A program made the translations under genes and the position numbers. Of a stretch of DNA of 64,000 nt, positions 22,668 to 36,029 are shown one piece after another. The DNA is from Watersipora subatra (Eukaryota > Bryozoa > Gymnolaemata > Cheilostomatida > Watersiporidae). The notes under the pieces were generated by a model, which worked only from the letters and a program-made list of their open reading frames with translations, had not been told where the DNA came from and made no database searches. How positions within the stretch are numbered: position 1 is the stretch's first letter; the number at the start of each line of letters is the position of its first letter. Location: contig NC_088709.1 in NCBI RefSeq assembly GCF_963576615.1, positions 76,614,538 to 76,678,537 of the forward strand. Direction: 5' to 3'.

Positions 22668-24869
22668 AGAGCTCAGAAATCTTTAAATACAATTATTATA
22701 ATAACAAAAGCAAGCATCCAAGTTTCTGTAGGTCTATTTACCTTGAAGATGTCAAAGGAATGGCACTATTTAGTTGATCCCTTAATATCTCAGGCAAAAA
22801 TAGTAATATATTTAGCAATATGGTATCACCTCTCCAGTTTACGGTGTGCTTACTAAGAGTGTAGTGACAGGGCTAACTATGGGCGGGGAAAAAAAGAGTG
22901 TATAGGCTTTCTTTTCTCTCAAGACTTTATAGACTAGCCATTCTCCACTCCTGGTTGGAATTATCTAGGTCCATGCATCTTGTTAAAATAGTCTGAGCCA
23001 CTGCTACCTATATGGATATGTTGTAAGCTTCTCTAGTTGTCTTGGTTTCTTATAAATGCCCTCAGTTTGGCTTCTCTAGCACTGTCGCTGCTCTTTTATA
23101 CACTCCCATATTTCTTGCACCCTCTGCGCTGTCTCATTAATTTTAGACCAACCTCAACCTGTCATTGGCTGCACAGGTTCCAATTTGTCTTATTTTTTGT
23201 GCTTTGTCACAACACTTGTAAAACACTTTCAGAATCGACTTGTGGTCTGATGTTGGAATTTCCATGATGATTCTCCCAAAAACCATAATTGTCCTGCAAC
23301 TAAAATGGCCTAACTGCGTAACTAATAACACCTGCTTGCACGAAATTAATTTAAGCCCTCCACTGCCTGTTGTGCTGTCAGCTATATAACTTGCATTCAT
23401 TAAAAAATATGTTTCATGTTTGTTCCAGTTAGCTCATCAGTATTGTTGGGCAAATGCACAATTTACATGTATGTTTATAAACAGTGATATCATGCAAGTC
23501 AAAGATTGTGCCATTCAATATGGTCTCCAATAAACCTACATACAATTACCGGGTATGGTATATTGAGTAGAAGTGTCATAAAGGCGGGTTTTTAAGACTG
23601 ATTGATAATTTCACGTATATTAACAGCTGCAATGCTTCAGTAAGTCTTAAACCTTACTAAATCCTGCATGCTGATAATATCCGCTATAATTGTTCCTACT
23701 TTGTATTTACAGTTTCACTAGGATGTTGGTATGCAGAATAGCTACTGAAAGCTGCTGGAATTTATGCCTCCATTTGTGCATTCATGCTGATGATAGCTAG
23801 TAATCCATAATAATCCTCAGTAATCCACATGTCCAGTAATTTTATTTTCTGTCTTTATTGAATTGGTTAGGCAACTTCCACGGCAGCTATTGTCCTATAT
23901 ATTCACACCTTGTAAGTCTGGTGGCTGGACAACACCTGAGATTGATGGTCTTGTCATAGTACCAGTAAATGTCCCAGATAGTAACTTTGCTGCTGATTGG
24001 CTATTTGTCTAGTGTTTGCTGCCCTCTGTAAAATATTTATGATTTTATGTACTCATTCACTTGTTTATTTATCTTTTTAGAGCATGTGTGTATTTTGGTT
24101 AATTAGCAATTGTATTTATGTATTATTCTCGTATATGTTTCTATCTATGTAAACTAGGTGAGCTGGACTCTAATTATTAGCTATGTTACAATGTTTACCA
24201 ATAGCCAGAGTGCTTACAATTACTGTCTGTGCCTAGTTCCGTTCACCCCCTATATGAAATACTGTCAGGCTCCAAAGAGAGCACTTTTTTATGCTTATGC
24301 CATAATACAATTGCAGAACTCCAACCAGCTCGTATCTTCTACAAGTACTTCCCAAGCATCTTGGCACCAGCAACATTAAAAATACATAACAAATATGTAT
24401 ACTGTCAAAGGATTTGTACCTGATTGCAGAAGGGGATAATTAGTACACCAGCATTGATTTAAACCACTGCGTGCCAGTTTGTTTTTCAGTTCACTCGGAT
24501 TTAAGCAGGCTGCAACAGTCAACTCATTTTGCAACAGCAGTAAGTTTGTAAACATTGGTGTTTGTTTCTATCAGACCAAGGACAAGGGATATACATGCAT
24601 CTCTATTTAGTCTATTTAGTAGGACTACTGAGTTTGACATTGCCTTTGTTAAAAAAAATCAGGGAGGGGATAAATACTAGCTAGGCTGGTAGGCCTTGTG
24701 ATACTGACGCGGTTTGCATAATTCCAAAAATTTGCTTATTTTTCCCAGTTCATAAGCCATATGGGTTTCCCAACTGTGATACTACTTTTAGCTGATGCGA
24801 CTTGAGACCAGTATTGGAAACAAAAGTACACTTGGCAACATACAAGTAGCCTTTGGTGGCTGCTAACTA
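22668..24869. other. No gene seen
   Basis: Sequence upstream of COASY. I found no exon or transposon I can defend. A minus-strand frame at 23143-23400 has no recognisable domain. Confidence 0.4.
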
Positions 24870-25006
24870 AACGCCCGGCTTACGACGAGTTACGCGTACA
24901 AGTTTGTTAGTTTTGGCAAAGGCGGCATTTGTTTGATCCGACGAACTGGCCACACGACGGCGTTGGTAGTATGCGGCTTTTATTCCGATCATCTGACCAC
25001 TAAAAC
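24870..25006 (+). promoter_or_regulatory. Probable COASY promoter region and 5' UTR
   Basis: The 140 bp before the COASY ATG are richer in CG dinucleotides (acgcccggcttacgacgagt, ccgacgaactgg, cgacggcgttgg) than the AT-rich neighbourhood. No TATA box is evident. Inferred from position and composition only. Confidence 0.4.
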
Positions 25007-28000
25007 ATGAGTGCTCGTACCGCTCTGCTTCTTTTAAATTCTGCATCAAATCGATGTAATAGTCACATTAACGCTGCACTGAAACTGGCAAATACTGTCG
25101 TCAGTGAGCGTCTGTATGTTCACATTTATTCAAGTGTTGGTAAAGGTGGGTTAAGCTTGTGCCATACTTTTGAGGGCATTTTTATTGACTATAGGCTGTA
25201 AATTATACAGGAAGTGCCGTAACACGCAACCTAGCTTTGTACTGTAGTAGTTGTATGTAATTGAAATAATTCTGTGTCATTTTAGAATTATGATTTAACA
25301 CTTGCGGGTTACAAGTGCGATCACGTAATTATTTCTTTGTTCTGGCAAGCCAATGCAGATCACTGTCCAGACTGATTTCATTAAGTGATGACTTGCTATT
25401 ATCATTCTTTGTTGCCCTGCACATTATAAGCTATGATGTGGAATGTTGATATATAATGTGTTTGGTGCTATATCGTCGAGTTGGTTTTTATGTAGACCTG
25501 AATAAAGGTGGTCTGATCATCGGCTAGCCTAGTTCCGCACTAAAAGATTTCCGCCACACCCACCAACCCTCACACACACAAAACACACAACACAAACAAC
25601 AGTTGTTTAGGTTGTGTGTTCTGTGTGTGTGGGGGTTGGTGGGTGTGACGGAAATCCTTGAGTGTGGCACTAGGCTAGCCCTTGGGTCCGATATATCTTA
25701 CACAGAAATTTTTGTGCGGTGAAGTTTAGTACAAACGGCTACATGTTGCAATATTTTATATAAAATAGATGTGAAGTGGCCATTGTCTTAAAAGCAACTA
25801 GACTTTTAAGTAGTGATTGAACGACACAGCCCGCAAACACATGTTTCCGTAAACAGTTTGATGCCGGCTTATTGAATGCAAGGTTAACTGTCTCACTGAA
25901 ACCTACCTAAATGATAGCTTTAAAAGTATGAACATTTCATAGATAGAGATTGCGACAGGGTTTTAACAAAACAGAAATGTTCTTGATGAAGGAGTGCTCA
26001 TGGCCGTAAATGACCTGGTAGCAGCGAAAAAAATAGATCCTTCAATGGAAAATGAGGGAATCATCACAGTAGAAATACAACCACACACTGAACTCTGTTT
26101 TTACAGGCTACGTGTTTCTCTCATAAACAGCTACAAAAGACAACATAGTTAGATATCTGCATCAAAGTTTTTCAAAACACATCTTATTCTTTGCAGCCGA
26201 CATCATGTTTTACAAAACTTATCTTAGTTGATTGGGTTGAAGAAATTGTAAAGCCAACCTCTATCCACAAGTATCTACATCAAGAGCTATTGTATACCTG
26301 ACTAAGGCAAAACATGCAACAGATTGTGAATTCTGCAACCACTTGGGGATACATTGGACATAGTGTGCTCCAGCGATTCAGTCCAAGTTTAGTCTGCTGA
26401 AATTATATCTTTTGGACTTAGTGTCTACCCACTAGTGATGTTGCAATTCATACATAGTCAAATAGTTTTTACAAAGAGCTAGAAAAGTCATGCCTTTATA
26501 GGAAAGCTGATAAGAATGCCTTCCGTGATCAGATGCCAGAACTGCGTAAGAAACTTCAGGAAATGAGCAACTCAGAAAGAATGTGGTACCCATTTGTGGA
26601 ATGCCTCACTGCAATTTGTGTACCCAACTGTGAACTAAAACAAGACATCTTTAATAACAGAATGTTTCAACAACATGACTATTCAAATTGAGAACAAGCA
26701 ACGCAAAACATATAACAAAGCAAAACGGTCCTCAAGTGACTTCAACCAACATAAGCAGAGCAAGAGGGAGAGTAAAAAGGAGCTGCAGGTTATCTGGGGA
26801 GTTAAAAATACTGATAGAATATGTTTAAAATTTTGGAAAGGTAACTCCAAGTCTTTTTACAGGCTTCTGGGAGTACATGAAAGCAAAAAGTCATGTCAAA
26901 TTATTCCCAAAGTTAAACATTGGATATTGTTCGAGAACTTAACAAATTGTACAGAGCTTGTCAACTCTTTCTTCAGAAGTCTGTCTAAGGCTGGCTTTTT
27001 CTAATGATTGCCAAGGTAACGCGGGATAACCTACAGGTCCTGATATCTTGACACACAGAGTGGTAAACGCATCGTAGATCTGGATACTTGAAAATCTTCT
27101 GTGCCTGACTTACATGCTACTGCTGCATCTTTTCTACTCATCTTCAATACTTCCCTAAATTCCAGAAAACAACTAAAACAATGGAAACATAAATGTTACT
27201 CCAACACATAAGAGAGATGATGTTAAATAGTGTAAAGATTATAGGCAATATCAGTTACATGCATTCTCGGCGAACCCATAGAACACGTGCTACGCTACTT
27301 CTGTGAGACCAATAACAAGCATTTTTTGTATAGACAACTCCGCTGCTGGAGCGGTCTTTCCTGTCACACTTTCCTTCATGCTATTTTAAAATTCTTAGTT
27401 AAATCATCTTATGGTGAACACCACACACATGCATAGTCATTAACTTTAAGCAGGCTTTTAATGAAGTGTCGCATCTACTGTTGCTGCAGAAACTATAGAC
27501 TATCCCTGGTGTTGATGAGTACTTCCTAAGTTGGACTCATGACTTTCTTTCAAGCAAGGGAAAGTTCTAAAAGAACAAGCTCACAAAACTGCAATGTATC
27601 ATGAGGGTTGCTGAAGAACTCTGTAGTAGAATCCACCTTTTTTCTTTGCTACATAAGTGATATTTCAAGTAACTTATCATTTATTGTAATTCTCCACGCT
27701 GCTGACTCGCATATCAAATTGTTGGCAACCCACCAGAATATGCCAAAGTGATGCTATACACAACTAGTCTGAAGTGATGCTATACGCAACTAGTCTAATG
27801 TGATGCTATACACAACTAGTTTAAAGAAATGCTATACACAACTAGTCTAAAGTGATGCTATAAGCAACTAGTCTAAAGTGATGCTATATGCAACTAGTCC
27901 AAAGTATAGATGCCGTTTAATAAAAATGTAGTGTCAGGCAATATGCTTTAGAAAAACATCTGCAAAATTGGACCCTTTTGGGAGCTCAACTTTTGACTGG

Positions 28001-31000
28001 ACTAAATTTGTAAAATATCTAGCTGTGCTGATGCAATCATATCTAAAGTGTCATCAGCACATTGATAAAAAGTGTGCCAAGGTATATAAAATACTTGGAA
28101 GAATAAAACACCTCATGTAGGGAACCCTTATTGAAGTTAAACTGCTGGAATATGCTACTGTTATTTATAATTGTCATAACAAAACCAGTGCACATAAAAT
28201 AAGATGATCCAAATCAATGCAAGACACTTTATCAACTGTTGAAAAAGATTCCAAACATTTCTACAGTTTAAAATAATCTTGGTCTAGTAACCTTTGAGAA
28301 AAGAAAGGCGGTAATTGGTTTCATTACTTATCAGGACCCTTCAAGATGCGGATTGGCACCCTACCTTTGTAAAGGTATGATGAAATAACTTGAGACATGG
28401 AACATGCAACAATAGGCACCAGAGCATCGGTACGCAATAAGAACTAAAAATAACTAAAAAGAAACGCAAAATAGAACTAAACTTTATAGTCATAAACATG
28501 GACATATATATCATCAGTGCTTTTCGCCCTGTGCCATCAGTGATATGAAAGGAATATTAACCAGTTTGTGAACCATCCTAAACAGCAACAGGCTGTTACC
28601 TCATGGATATGTGCAGCTGTCTCTTCGAACGAATATGAGATGTACTCGTTCATTCCCATTGGATTGAAAGAACGCTTTTAAAAAGAAGTTCATTTTGCCA
28701 GTAAAATCAGCGTAAGCAGTAACTTTGTCTGAGTTAGGTAGCGGTGCACTTGATCTCGGTTCAAATGCAGTGTTTATGTTGATTTTGCATTAATTTCTGC
28801 TTTTTTCCAAAGTTCATATAATTTGAAAATGAGTTTAGAGAATTTGAAGAAATAATGAGGATCTTAATGCCAGGCCCAGTGCAGAAGAACACTGATCAGC
28901 CAACGAAAAAGTTAATTTACTGTTCATACTGTGACAAGTCTAGATCAGGCTTTCTTTCCTCTCTCTTGTCAAGAACTAGCAAGATTGCAGATGCTTCTGT
29001 TAGACAAAACATGTACATAGTACATAAGAACAGTTCTTATAGCTTATCATGCAGTTTCAATTGTTCATTCATGTCAAATACACGCGTTACGTAGCACTCT
29101 GGCTAGTAGTAGAATCTGTTTATGAATTGTCTATTTATTCTAGCACAATGGCAAGCAACTTGATAAGTCATTTTATAGCCTAAGCTGCTGTTTTTTTGTG
29201 CAAATCCAATTTCTAATTTTGGATAGAGACTGACAATTCTCTGTATGAAAAATGGTGTACAGAAAAGTTGAGCCTTTTTATTGACTTCAGAGGATTTTAT
29301 CGTCTGAAGTAATGTAGTCTCATTTTAGAAAATACAGAGATCCATGTGAAGCCTACAGTAAGACAATTGCTCAACTTGTCGTCTCGCCTGTATGCATCAG
29401 CGTCGTGTCTAGTCCCTTCACTGGATGTTACCGTGCTGCAGAGGTATCACTTGAACTATCAGCTCTGCCACACTGTAGAGCTGCTGCTGTTAGAGCACGC
29501 TGCTGTTCCACAAATACGAGATAGTCTGATAAAATCTTACCAGCTGCCAAGTACTCTCCAGGTAGGTTAGCAAATACATGTACTTTCCATCAAAGTCACT
29601 CGATTCATTCAACTTGTGAAACTTGTAGTGACAGTCTTGGTGCTTGTTTTAGAAATGAATGAGGTATGTTCCAGCATTTTATCACAATTTTTGTAGGTAA
29701 TCTTGTACTGCTTGCCAAGAGATTTACCTTGGCATATGCAAGAGCTTATTGTCTTTTTGCCATATTATCTAAGCGAACAAAACCCTGCGACTCAGGTCTA
29801 CTTGTTTTTATGTACTGTACTGTGATGGCTGCGGACATTCGACTCATTGAGCACATGTGTACTCTGCCATCTCCTCAGGTGCTCGAGTACACAGCAGAGG
29901 ATACAGGAGAAGCACCCATACATGATAGCTCTCTGGAAATTTATGATCACACAGCCCTTGGAGGCACTTTTGATAGCATACATAATGGCCACAAGGTACT
30001 TCTTGGGGCAGGCATTGCCATGAGCAAAAAGTCCTTAACGATCGGAGTGACGGACAAATCAATGAATAAAAGTGAGTCAATCATTTCTCTACAGATTTAT
30101 AATATCAATTGCTGACTAGACACAACACTTATTCTATAGTACTTGAAAAAAAATTATGCCAAACATCACAGCATCACATTTGACTGGTTACTGCAAATGG
30201 CTTGAATATCCTCACAATTAGCTGAATGAACAACTAAATTTATATGAGATCTTTTAGGTTGATAGTTTTCAATAATGCCACACTCAGTTTCTTCTACATG
30301 TACAGATAAGACATTGAAAGAGCTCATGTCTCCTGTCGAAGAACGAAAGGCTAATGTCCAAGCTTATGTGGAAGAAGTCAGACCAGATATTTCATACCAA
30401 ATAGTAACCTTACACGACCCCTTTGGACCGACAGTGACAGATGAAAGTTTAGAGTGTCTAGTTGTTAGTGAAGAAACTACAAAAGGAGGCGACTCCATCA
30501 ACCATAGACGGGTTGAGAAGGTTTGTCATTCACTTTGTTCTTCCCGATATCAGATTAGGGTTAGCTATTACCAGGGTAGATGATGCCTCAGTCACTTGAA
30601 TCACTCATTACAGAGGCGAGATATGGATGTTTACACCGAGCTTATGTAACAGAAGTAATCTGGTTTCAGGGTTTTCCAGAGATGGCTATACATTGTATTG
30701 AACTAGTTGCTGATAGCAACAGGTCTCAACACCAAGAACATAAAATTAGCTCCTCAAATATGCGGGAGAGGAAGCTAGGAACTCTACTCCGGCCCACAGA
30801 AGTGAGTTATACCCTTTTATAACAGTTGTAGCGGGTATCCAGGTCCTTTTATCATATCATCTTACCTAGATCAGCTTCTACATATAGATGTACATTACTT
30901 GACATCTGGGAACACGCTTTTTGTCTTATGTTATTATTGCATGTGTCATAAAGCAACACACTAGATATTTTTCTCCATGGCTGTTGGTCAACTAAGTTAT

Positions 31001-34000
31001 TTTATATCACCTACTATATTATACATGTATATACTATGTTATCCTATGAGCAATAGGCCATTGTACGGTAGTGTTATTACAATAACTGATTACTAGCAAG
31101 GTAAGGTATTATTGTTTCAGGGATGTCAGCCCCGATGCCATTTTTGTTTCTCTTTAACTATCATTTATTTCATTGAGTGACTCTCAGCGGCTCATTTATA
31201 GGTCATTGGATTTGCCTTTTGCTGCTTGTGTCTATGTTTTTGCTTTCTTTTTCATCAGAATTTAGTTGTGCACATGAACGTAGTCAGGGACAAAAAGGCT
31301 CGAAAATTCTGATGGTAGATTATATTAACATTAAATTTATTACTGTTTTTATAAATGCAAGCCTTATTTAGTATATATTACCTATGGTATATAAATGTAG
31401 CTTTGCAAGTACTGTATATTAATATAATTTAATACTAGCCTCGACCGAAACTCTCGCCATACCGAATAGGATTGACAGGGGGCATTGCAAGTGGCAAAAG
31501 TTCAGTGGGCAAGCGGCTAGAGTCTCTGGGTGCTGGACTTATAAACAGTGATCTTCTCGGTGAGCAGTGATGTCATGGCCTTGTTTACCAACACACAACT
31601 GTAAATGCTTTTGGATTTCGGCATTCTCACACTTGTAGTTTCATGTGTTTGAACCATGGAATCACAATCTGGAACCACAACTTTCCTTTTCCAATCCAAA
31701 CTTTAGAAAGTATTGTTATTTTCTATAGATTGTTTTTTATAGCATAGACCTCTATCATTGCGATCTATGATTAGTCTTCTCTTCTATCATTGTGATCTAT
31801 GATTAGTCCTCTCTTCTATCATTGTGATCTATGATTAGTCCTCTCTGTATGTCAGATGCACCTGTCACCAATTACCTATAGTGTGTCTCTTATAAATTTA
31901 CCTTCTGTAGTCTGCGTCAGTCACAGCTGTCGTCGATTAGTTTATCTCCTGTGGGCTGCGACCTGTTCTTCTGTTTCGATGTTTGATTTCATCGGTCAGT
32001 TCTGGCACTACTAGCTAATGAACTAATGATTTATATTTGGTGAAAAAAACTTTTTTGATGTCTTCACCAGCTCATGAAGTGTACAGACGAGGCAGTGAAA
32101 CCTACGACCAGGTGGTGGAAACATTCGGCAAAAGTATTTTACATCCCAAGACAGGAGAGATTGTTAGACAACGTCTAGGAGCCATTGTCTTCGCTGACGA
32201 GGTGTGCTCAGGGTTCAGTACAGTTGTCTGTTGGTAGGATGAGTAGGGCATCAGAGCATTTAGCTAAGCAGGTTGAAATGTAATGACTCGTGTTGTTCTA
32301 TTTGCTGAACTTGTAGCGTTGCCTTGTTAGGTTTTTGGGTCTAGATTTTTATTGCCTATATGCGTCGATCGGGAATAATGCCTGATTTCCGGTTAGTAGT
32401 ACAAAACAAAACCTGTAACCAGCAAACACGTAATTCTCTCTTTCCCTCATCAATTTTAGCGATATACTAGGATCCATGGAAAATAAAACATTTCAAATTA
32501 TCTATTTTACCAATTTTGAGATTTGTAGAGGTCGTAGTATATGCTTAAAGTTAAATATAATTTACCCGAAATCACCCGAACAACGTCCTTGTTTCCCTAG
32601 TTTTTGATTAATATTTTGCCATCCCTAATATAAAATGACGAAGTCTTTTATCGTTGTCACATTGTTTTACCTGGCCAATAAGATGGGACAGCAGGCAAAG
32701 CTGTGCAGTGTAGTTTTCATACTCTAAATCTAAAACCGAATTTGGGCTATTTCACGATGGCGGCTAATAATATCACGTATGCTTGTGAATGGCAACTGAC
32801 TGATCATAACGGTGACAATATTGGGCAACTATTTATTCGAAAATGAAATGAAATCAACAGATCAATAAAATAACTACTATTGTTCATATTTGTAAATTTA
32901 TAAGTGGCTTTATTCAGCATATTTCATTGTTCTGGTGCCATGTTCGGGTTCATCCCAACAGAGCCCGAGCATTAAACCCCGCCCGCATGATAGCCCGTTG
33001 CCTATCCTGTGGGGGTTTATATCATTGCTGTAATTAACCATTTCTAACCAATTTTAACTAACCACTTACAACCAATAAACAGAATAACAACTTGTTGCTG
33101 TATTAGCCATTTGTTTTCTTTTAGGCTGCCATCAGTAGTAGTCATAAAGCGCAGGCAATGATGAACATGAAATTAGGTTCCAATCTGCAGCTCTGACAAG
33201 GCTGAACAATAAACAATAGATATTTTAGATAACAGTGCTGAGTGGAAAGTTTTGTTGTTATTCAGGAGGGTTTTTCATGTCCTTCGTGTTAAAAGAACTG
33301 TTCTTGCGGTAATTGCTGTTGTTAGTGTTAACACTAGCGGAACAGCAAAACTAAAATGCTAACAACCCTCTCTTTCTGTAAGGAGGCTGCTACAGCGGTT
33401 TTTTTACATTATTGCATGTGTAATTTGAGTGGTGTCCACTAAATGTCTCTGTTCATAATATGCACTATCTAAGCATTTATGTAAATTCTTTAAATGGGAG
33501 TTATGTTCAGTGTAGTAGAACAACTTCAATATGACTTGCCTATTTTCTTGTGAAATATCTAAATCCAATTAAAATGGCTAAGATGGCACTTGGAATAAAT
33601 ACATGGTATATTACAACATTCACATTTCTCTATGGATACCTCTATGCAATTTTAGAGTGCTCGAGAAAAGCTGAACAGCATAGTTTGGCCTGCTACCGGT
33701 AAACTTGTTGATGAAAGGTTACATGAACTAGACGCACAAGGTAGGTAGCAGGACCACAACTTATGCATAGGCCTTCCTCTCTCTTGCATACTAACCCACC
33801 TGTCAGCTCACTTTTTTCTTACTCCTACAGGCAAGAAAGTGTGCTATATAGAGGCAGCGCTACTATTGGAGGCTGGTTGGCAGTCTCGTCTGCACGAAGT
33901 CTGGTCATGCATTCTGCCCAAGGAGGCAGCCGTACACAGGTTAAAGGAGCGAAATAATATGAGTGAAGAGGAAGCGTTGCAGCGCATAAACTCGCAGGTA

Positions 34001-34117
34001 GATGATGAGTATAGAGTAGAACGATCCAATGTTGTGCTGTGCACGCTCTGGGACTATTCAGTGACTCAGACACAGGTAGAAAAGGCATGGACATTGCTTC
34101 AAAAGAGACTCCCCTAA
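25007..34117 (+). CDS. COASY: Bifunctional coenzyme A synthase (PPAT + dephospho-CoA kinase)
   Basis: Nine exons: 25007-25145, 29329-29561, 29879-30071, 30306-30520, 30670-30801, 31439-31559, 32071-32201, 33656-33740 and 33831-34117. All have AG/GT borders, phases agree, and the sum is 1,536 bp (511 residues plus stop; human COASY is 564). The N-terminus (RTALLLLNSASNR, SERLYVHIY) and exon 2 (LYASASCLVPSLDVTVL) match animal COASY. The PPAT domain has GGTFDSIHNGH (152-162); the kinase has P-loop GGIASGKS (318-325), then IEAALLLEAGW and a C-terminus ending LLQKRLP. The enzyme makes dephospho-CoA from phosphopantetheine and ATP, then phosphorylates it to CoA, in cytosol and mitochondria in mammals. 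No frame damage. A second possible acceptor for exon 2 lies 9 bp downstream (29337), in the same phase. Confidence 0.95.
25521..25681. mobile_element. Foldback hairpin element, same family as 18860-18979
   Basis: Arms begin GGCTAGCCTAG and contain gatttccgccacacccacca, with a CA-rich stem and a short loop near 25600. The right arm read in reverse carries 'aaggatttccgtcac', close to the arm of the 18.9-kb element. No clear target duplication. It lies in COASY intron 1. Confidence 0.75.
25950..28450 (+). pseudogene. Decayed LINE in COASY intron 1
   Basis: Plus-strand fragments in shifting frames resemble a non-LTR element in order: an endonuclease-like piece near 26000 ('MAVNDLVAAKK'), reverse transcriptase fragments near 27600-27760 ('CYISDISSNLSFIVIL' followed by a decayed catalytic box and 'SHIKLLATHQN'), and a downstream piece near 27960-28130 ('VKYLAVLMQSYLKCHQHI'). 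It has many stops and frameshifts. A 26-bp tandem repeat interrupts it. Sense orientation relative to COASY. Confidence 0.65.
27752..27905. repeat. 26-bp tandem repeat, about six copies
   Basis: Unit gatgctatacacaactagtc plus taaagt, within the decayed LINE. Confidence 0.85.
29879..30801 (+). CDS. COASY: COASY exons 3-5: phosphopantetheine adenylyltransferase domain
   Basis: Exons 29879-30071, 30306-30520 and 30670-30801 carry the nucleotidyltransferase fold: the nucleotide-binding GGTFDSIHNGH, then LHDPFGPTVTDESLECLVVS followed by the EET of the downstream signature, and the helix ending ISSSNMRERKLGTLLRP. The H-N-G-H form agrees with the HxGH motif of the superfamily; human has HNAH. Confidence 0.93.
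31439..34117 (+). CDS. COASY: COASY exons 6-9: dephospho-CoA kinase domain
   Basis: Exon 31439-31559 holds the Walker A P-loop. Exon 32071-32201 has the lid and CoA-binding part (VYRRGSETYDQVVETFGKSI). Exon 33656-33740 has the REKLN...IVWPATGKLV helix, and the last exon the conserved YIEAALLLEAGW strand and core helices. TAA at 34115-34117. Confidence 0.93.
31745..31855. repeat. Approximately 32-bp tandem repeat, three copies
   Basis: Unit gtgatctatgattagtcctc plus tcttctatcatt, in the COASY intron after the P-loop exon. Confidence 0.85.
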
Positions 34118-34199
34118 TAATCCCACTCACTGCGATAGTGAGTGTAGCGTGATACTTGGTTCTACAGTGAGCATGGCTGGTGGACTCCTAGTATTTCTA

Positions 34200-34205
34200 A
34201 ATAAA
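34200..34205 (+). terminator. COASY polyadenylation signal (AATAAA)
   Basis: Canonical hexamer 83 bp after the COASY stop codon, giving a short 3' UTR. Confidence 0.65.
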
Positions 34206-35859
34206 TTTTGAGTACGCGTTTTTAGAAGTCGGTTGACAGAATGACCAAGATTAGCAGTTTATGCATACCTTTTTGTGCATCAACATAAGCATACCCCCTT
34301 ACCTTAAAAAATGTACTGGAGGTCGCTAAGATATTGTTGCTCGAGAGAATTTCAGAGAAATATAAATGATAAGATTGCAAACAACTCGTTGAGCCATAAA
34401 CAGGTGATCGATCCAACCTCAAGAAGCTCTGAATTCATGACGTAGTCAGAGGTCAGTTTAGAAAGAAATAAAACATCGGATTTTTCTGAAGTCTTTGCTT
34501 ATAATCCAGCTCTGCAGCAATACAATATTTAAAAATCAGAGCTTGCTGCCATTTGGGGTTTTGCAAGCTGTGAAGGTGGTAACCTGAATGAAGTGCACAC
34601 TGGTTTCCTGCACTATGCTGGAATTGATATCGTTATGCTGCCAGTTTGATGCCGCAGTAATATAGATGAAATATGCGCTTAAGAATGAGAATAATATGAA
34701 TCAATTGAGAAAGGAAGAAAAAAGGGGAGAGAGAGCGAGGAGAAAGAACAACTCCAAGTTGTGTCTTGATCATACCATATTTCCTCTGTAAGCATATCCA
34801 AGTATGAAAGTCGCAAATTTAGCTATGTATTAAGGATCTATCAATATTCTATTACACTAAATGAAGTTAACTATTTAACCAAGTTTTGAGACTTCAATAT
34901 ACATGTAGATCTTACTGCAAAGAATGCAAAAGCTCCTACAGAAGTCTACAGTCTGATGCCACACCATACAAAAAATAATAAGCATGCATGTGATCTAAAA
35001 CTACTTACAGTTACACAAAACTTTTATTACTGTATTTCATATAAGGTGCTAGGGAAGAGATAGCAAAATCTGTTGTTTTTGTCGCAAGCTCAACGTTACT
35101 AGCATTTGTCCCTTGAGTGGCTGTGCCTAACTACTATTCTCTGCTTGTTTGTTGCTGAAGAATTTCTCGAGTTTCGTAGAAAAGGGCAAAAGCTACCAGA
35201 AAGCATAAAAGTTGCATTGCATCACTTTTTGGCTTGAGTTAATATAGTTTTGGGTTTTTTGCATGTCTGAATCACAAATCTATTTTATGATGTTAATTTT
35301 ATGGAAAAGTGCTGGACATTGTCTGTATACACACATTAAACGTGAGCTGTATGGGAAATACAACAAACAATGTTGATAAGCTTTGATTTTGAGATTTTGT
35401 AAACTATGACTGGAATCACTCCCTCATTCAAAGACAGACAACTCCATACAAGGTCATCACTGTATCCTTTATTGTTCGTACAGCCGTTTTATTTGCAAAT
35501 GTCAGTAAAATGCATACAAAATTATTTTCATTTAATAAAGCTCTGACTTAAAAATTCTTATGTAGATATAGGAGATAGTTGACTGGTTTTATACTTTGTT
35601 CATTTGATTCATACCTTCAGCCGTTCTCCATGAAACAAAGAGAAATATTTAAATTACAAAAATATATACGACATACATTTGTTAGCGCATGAGTATCCTT
35701 AACACAGCAACTCAGTCCTTCGATATGTACAAAAAAAGGAAATATAAGCAAAAGGTATGTACATATTTATACATGTTTATACAATATAAATGAAACATGA
35801 GCTGTCTGGAGAATGAAAAAGGAAAAGAGCACTGTCCAAGCAGAGTCAAAAAAGAATTG
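34206..35859. other. No gene seen
   Basis: AT-rich. No recognisable exon. TTTATT near 35468 would be a minus-strand AATAAA. Confidence 0.4.
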
Positions 35860-35933
35860 TCAGAGAACTCTAGAGCACGAGAGGTTGACTCGTAAGGCAG
35901 GTAGGAGACTCGATTGAGACGAACTGTTGGAAC
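35860..35933 (-). other. Candidate terminal exon of a CXXC-family gene
   Basis: After a good acceptor (ttcactttctcag) there is a short frame, readable in phase 1, ending in TGA at 35860, with 'SNSSSQSSLLPALRVNL'. Phase 1 fits the donors at 45506 and 51492 of the CXXC genes upstream on the same strand. There is no other support. Confidence 0.2.
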
Positions 35934-36029
35934 CTGAGAAAGTGAAGCGTATACAATAATTTTAGTGAACTGCTCAAACAACTTTCTTCCTATTTCATGC
36001 ATGTATAACGCAACCTATCTCTAGAATGC

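Noticed and set aside
23143..23400. 85-residue minus-strand frame with 'TSDHKSI', reminiscent of a LINE endonuclease
   Set aside because: Only one short phrase fits, and I see no neighbouring endonuclease or reverse transcriptase motifs.
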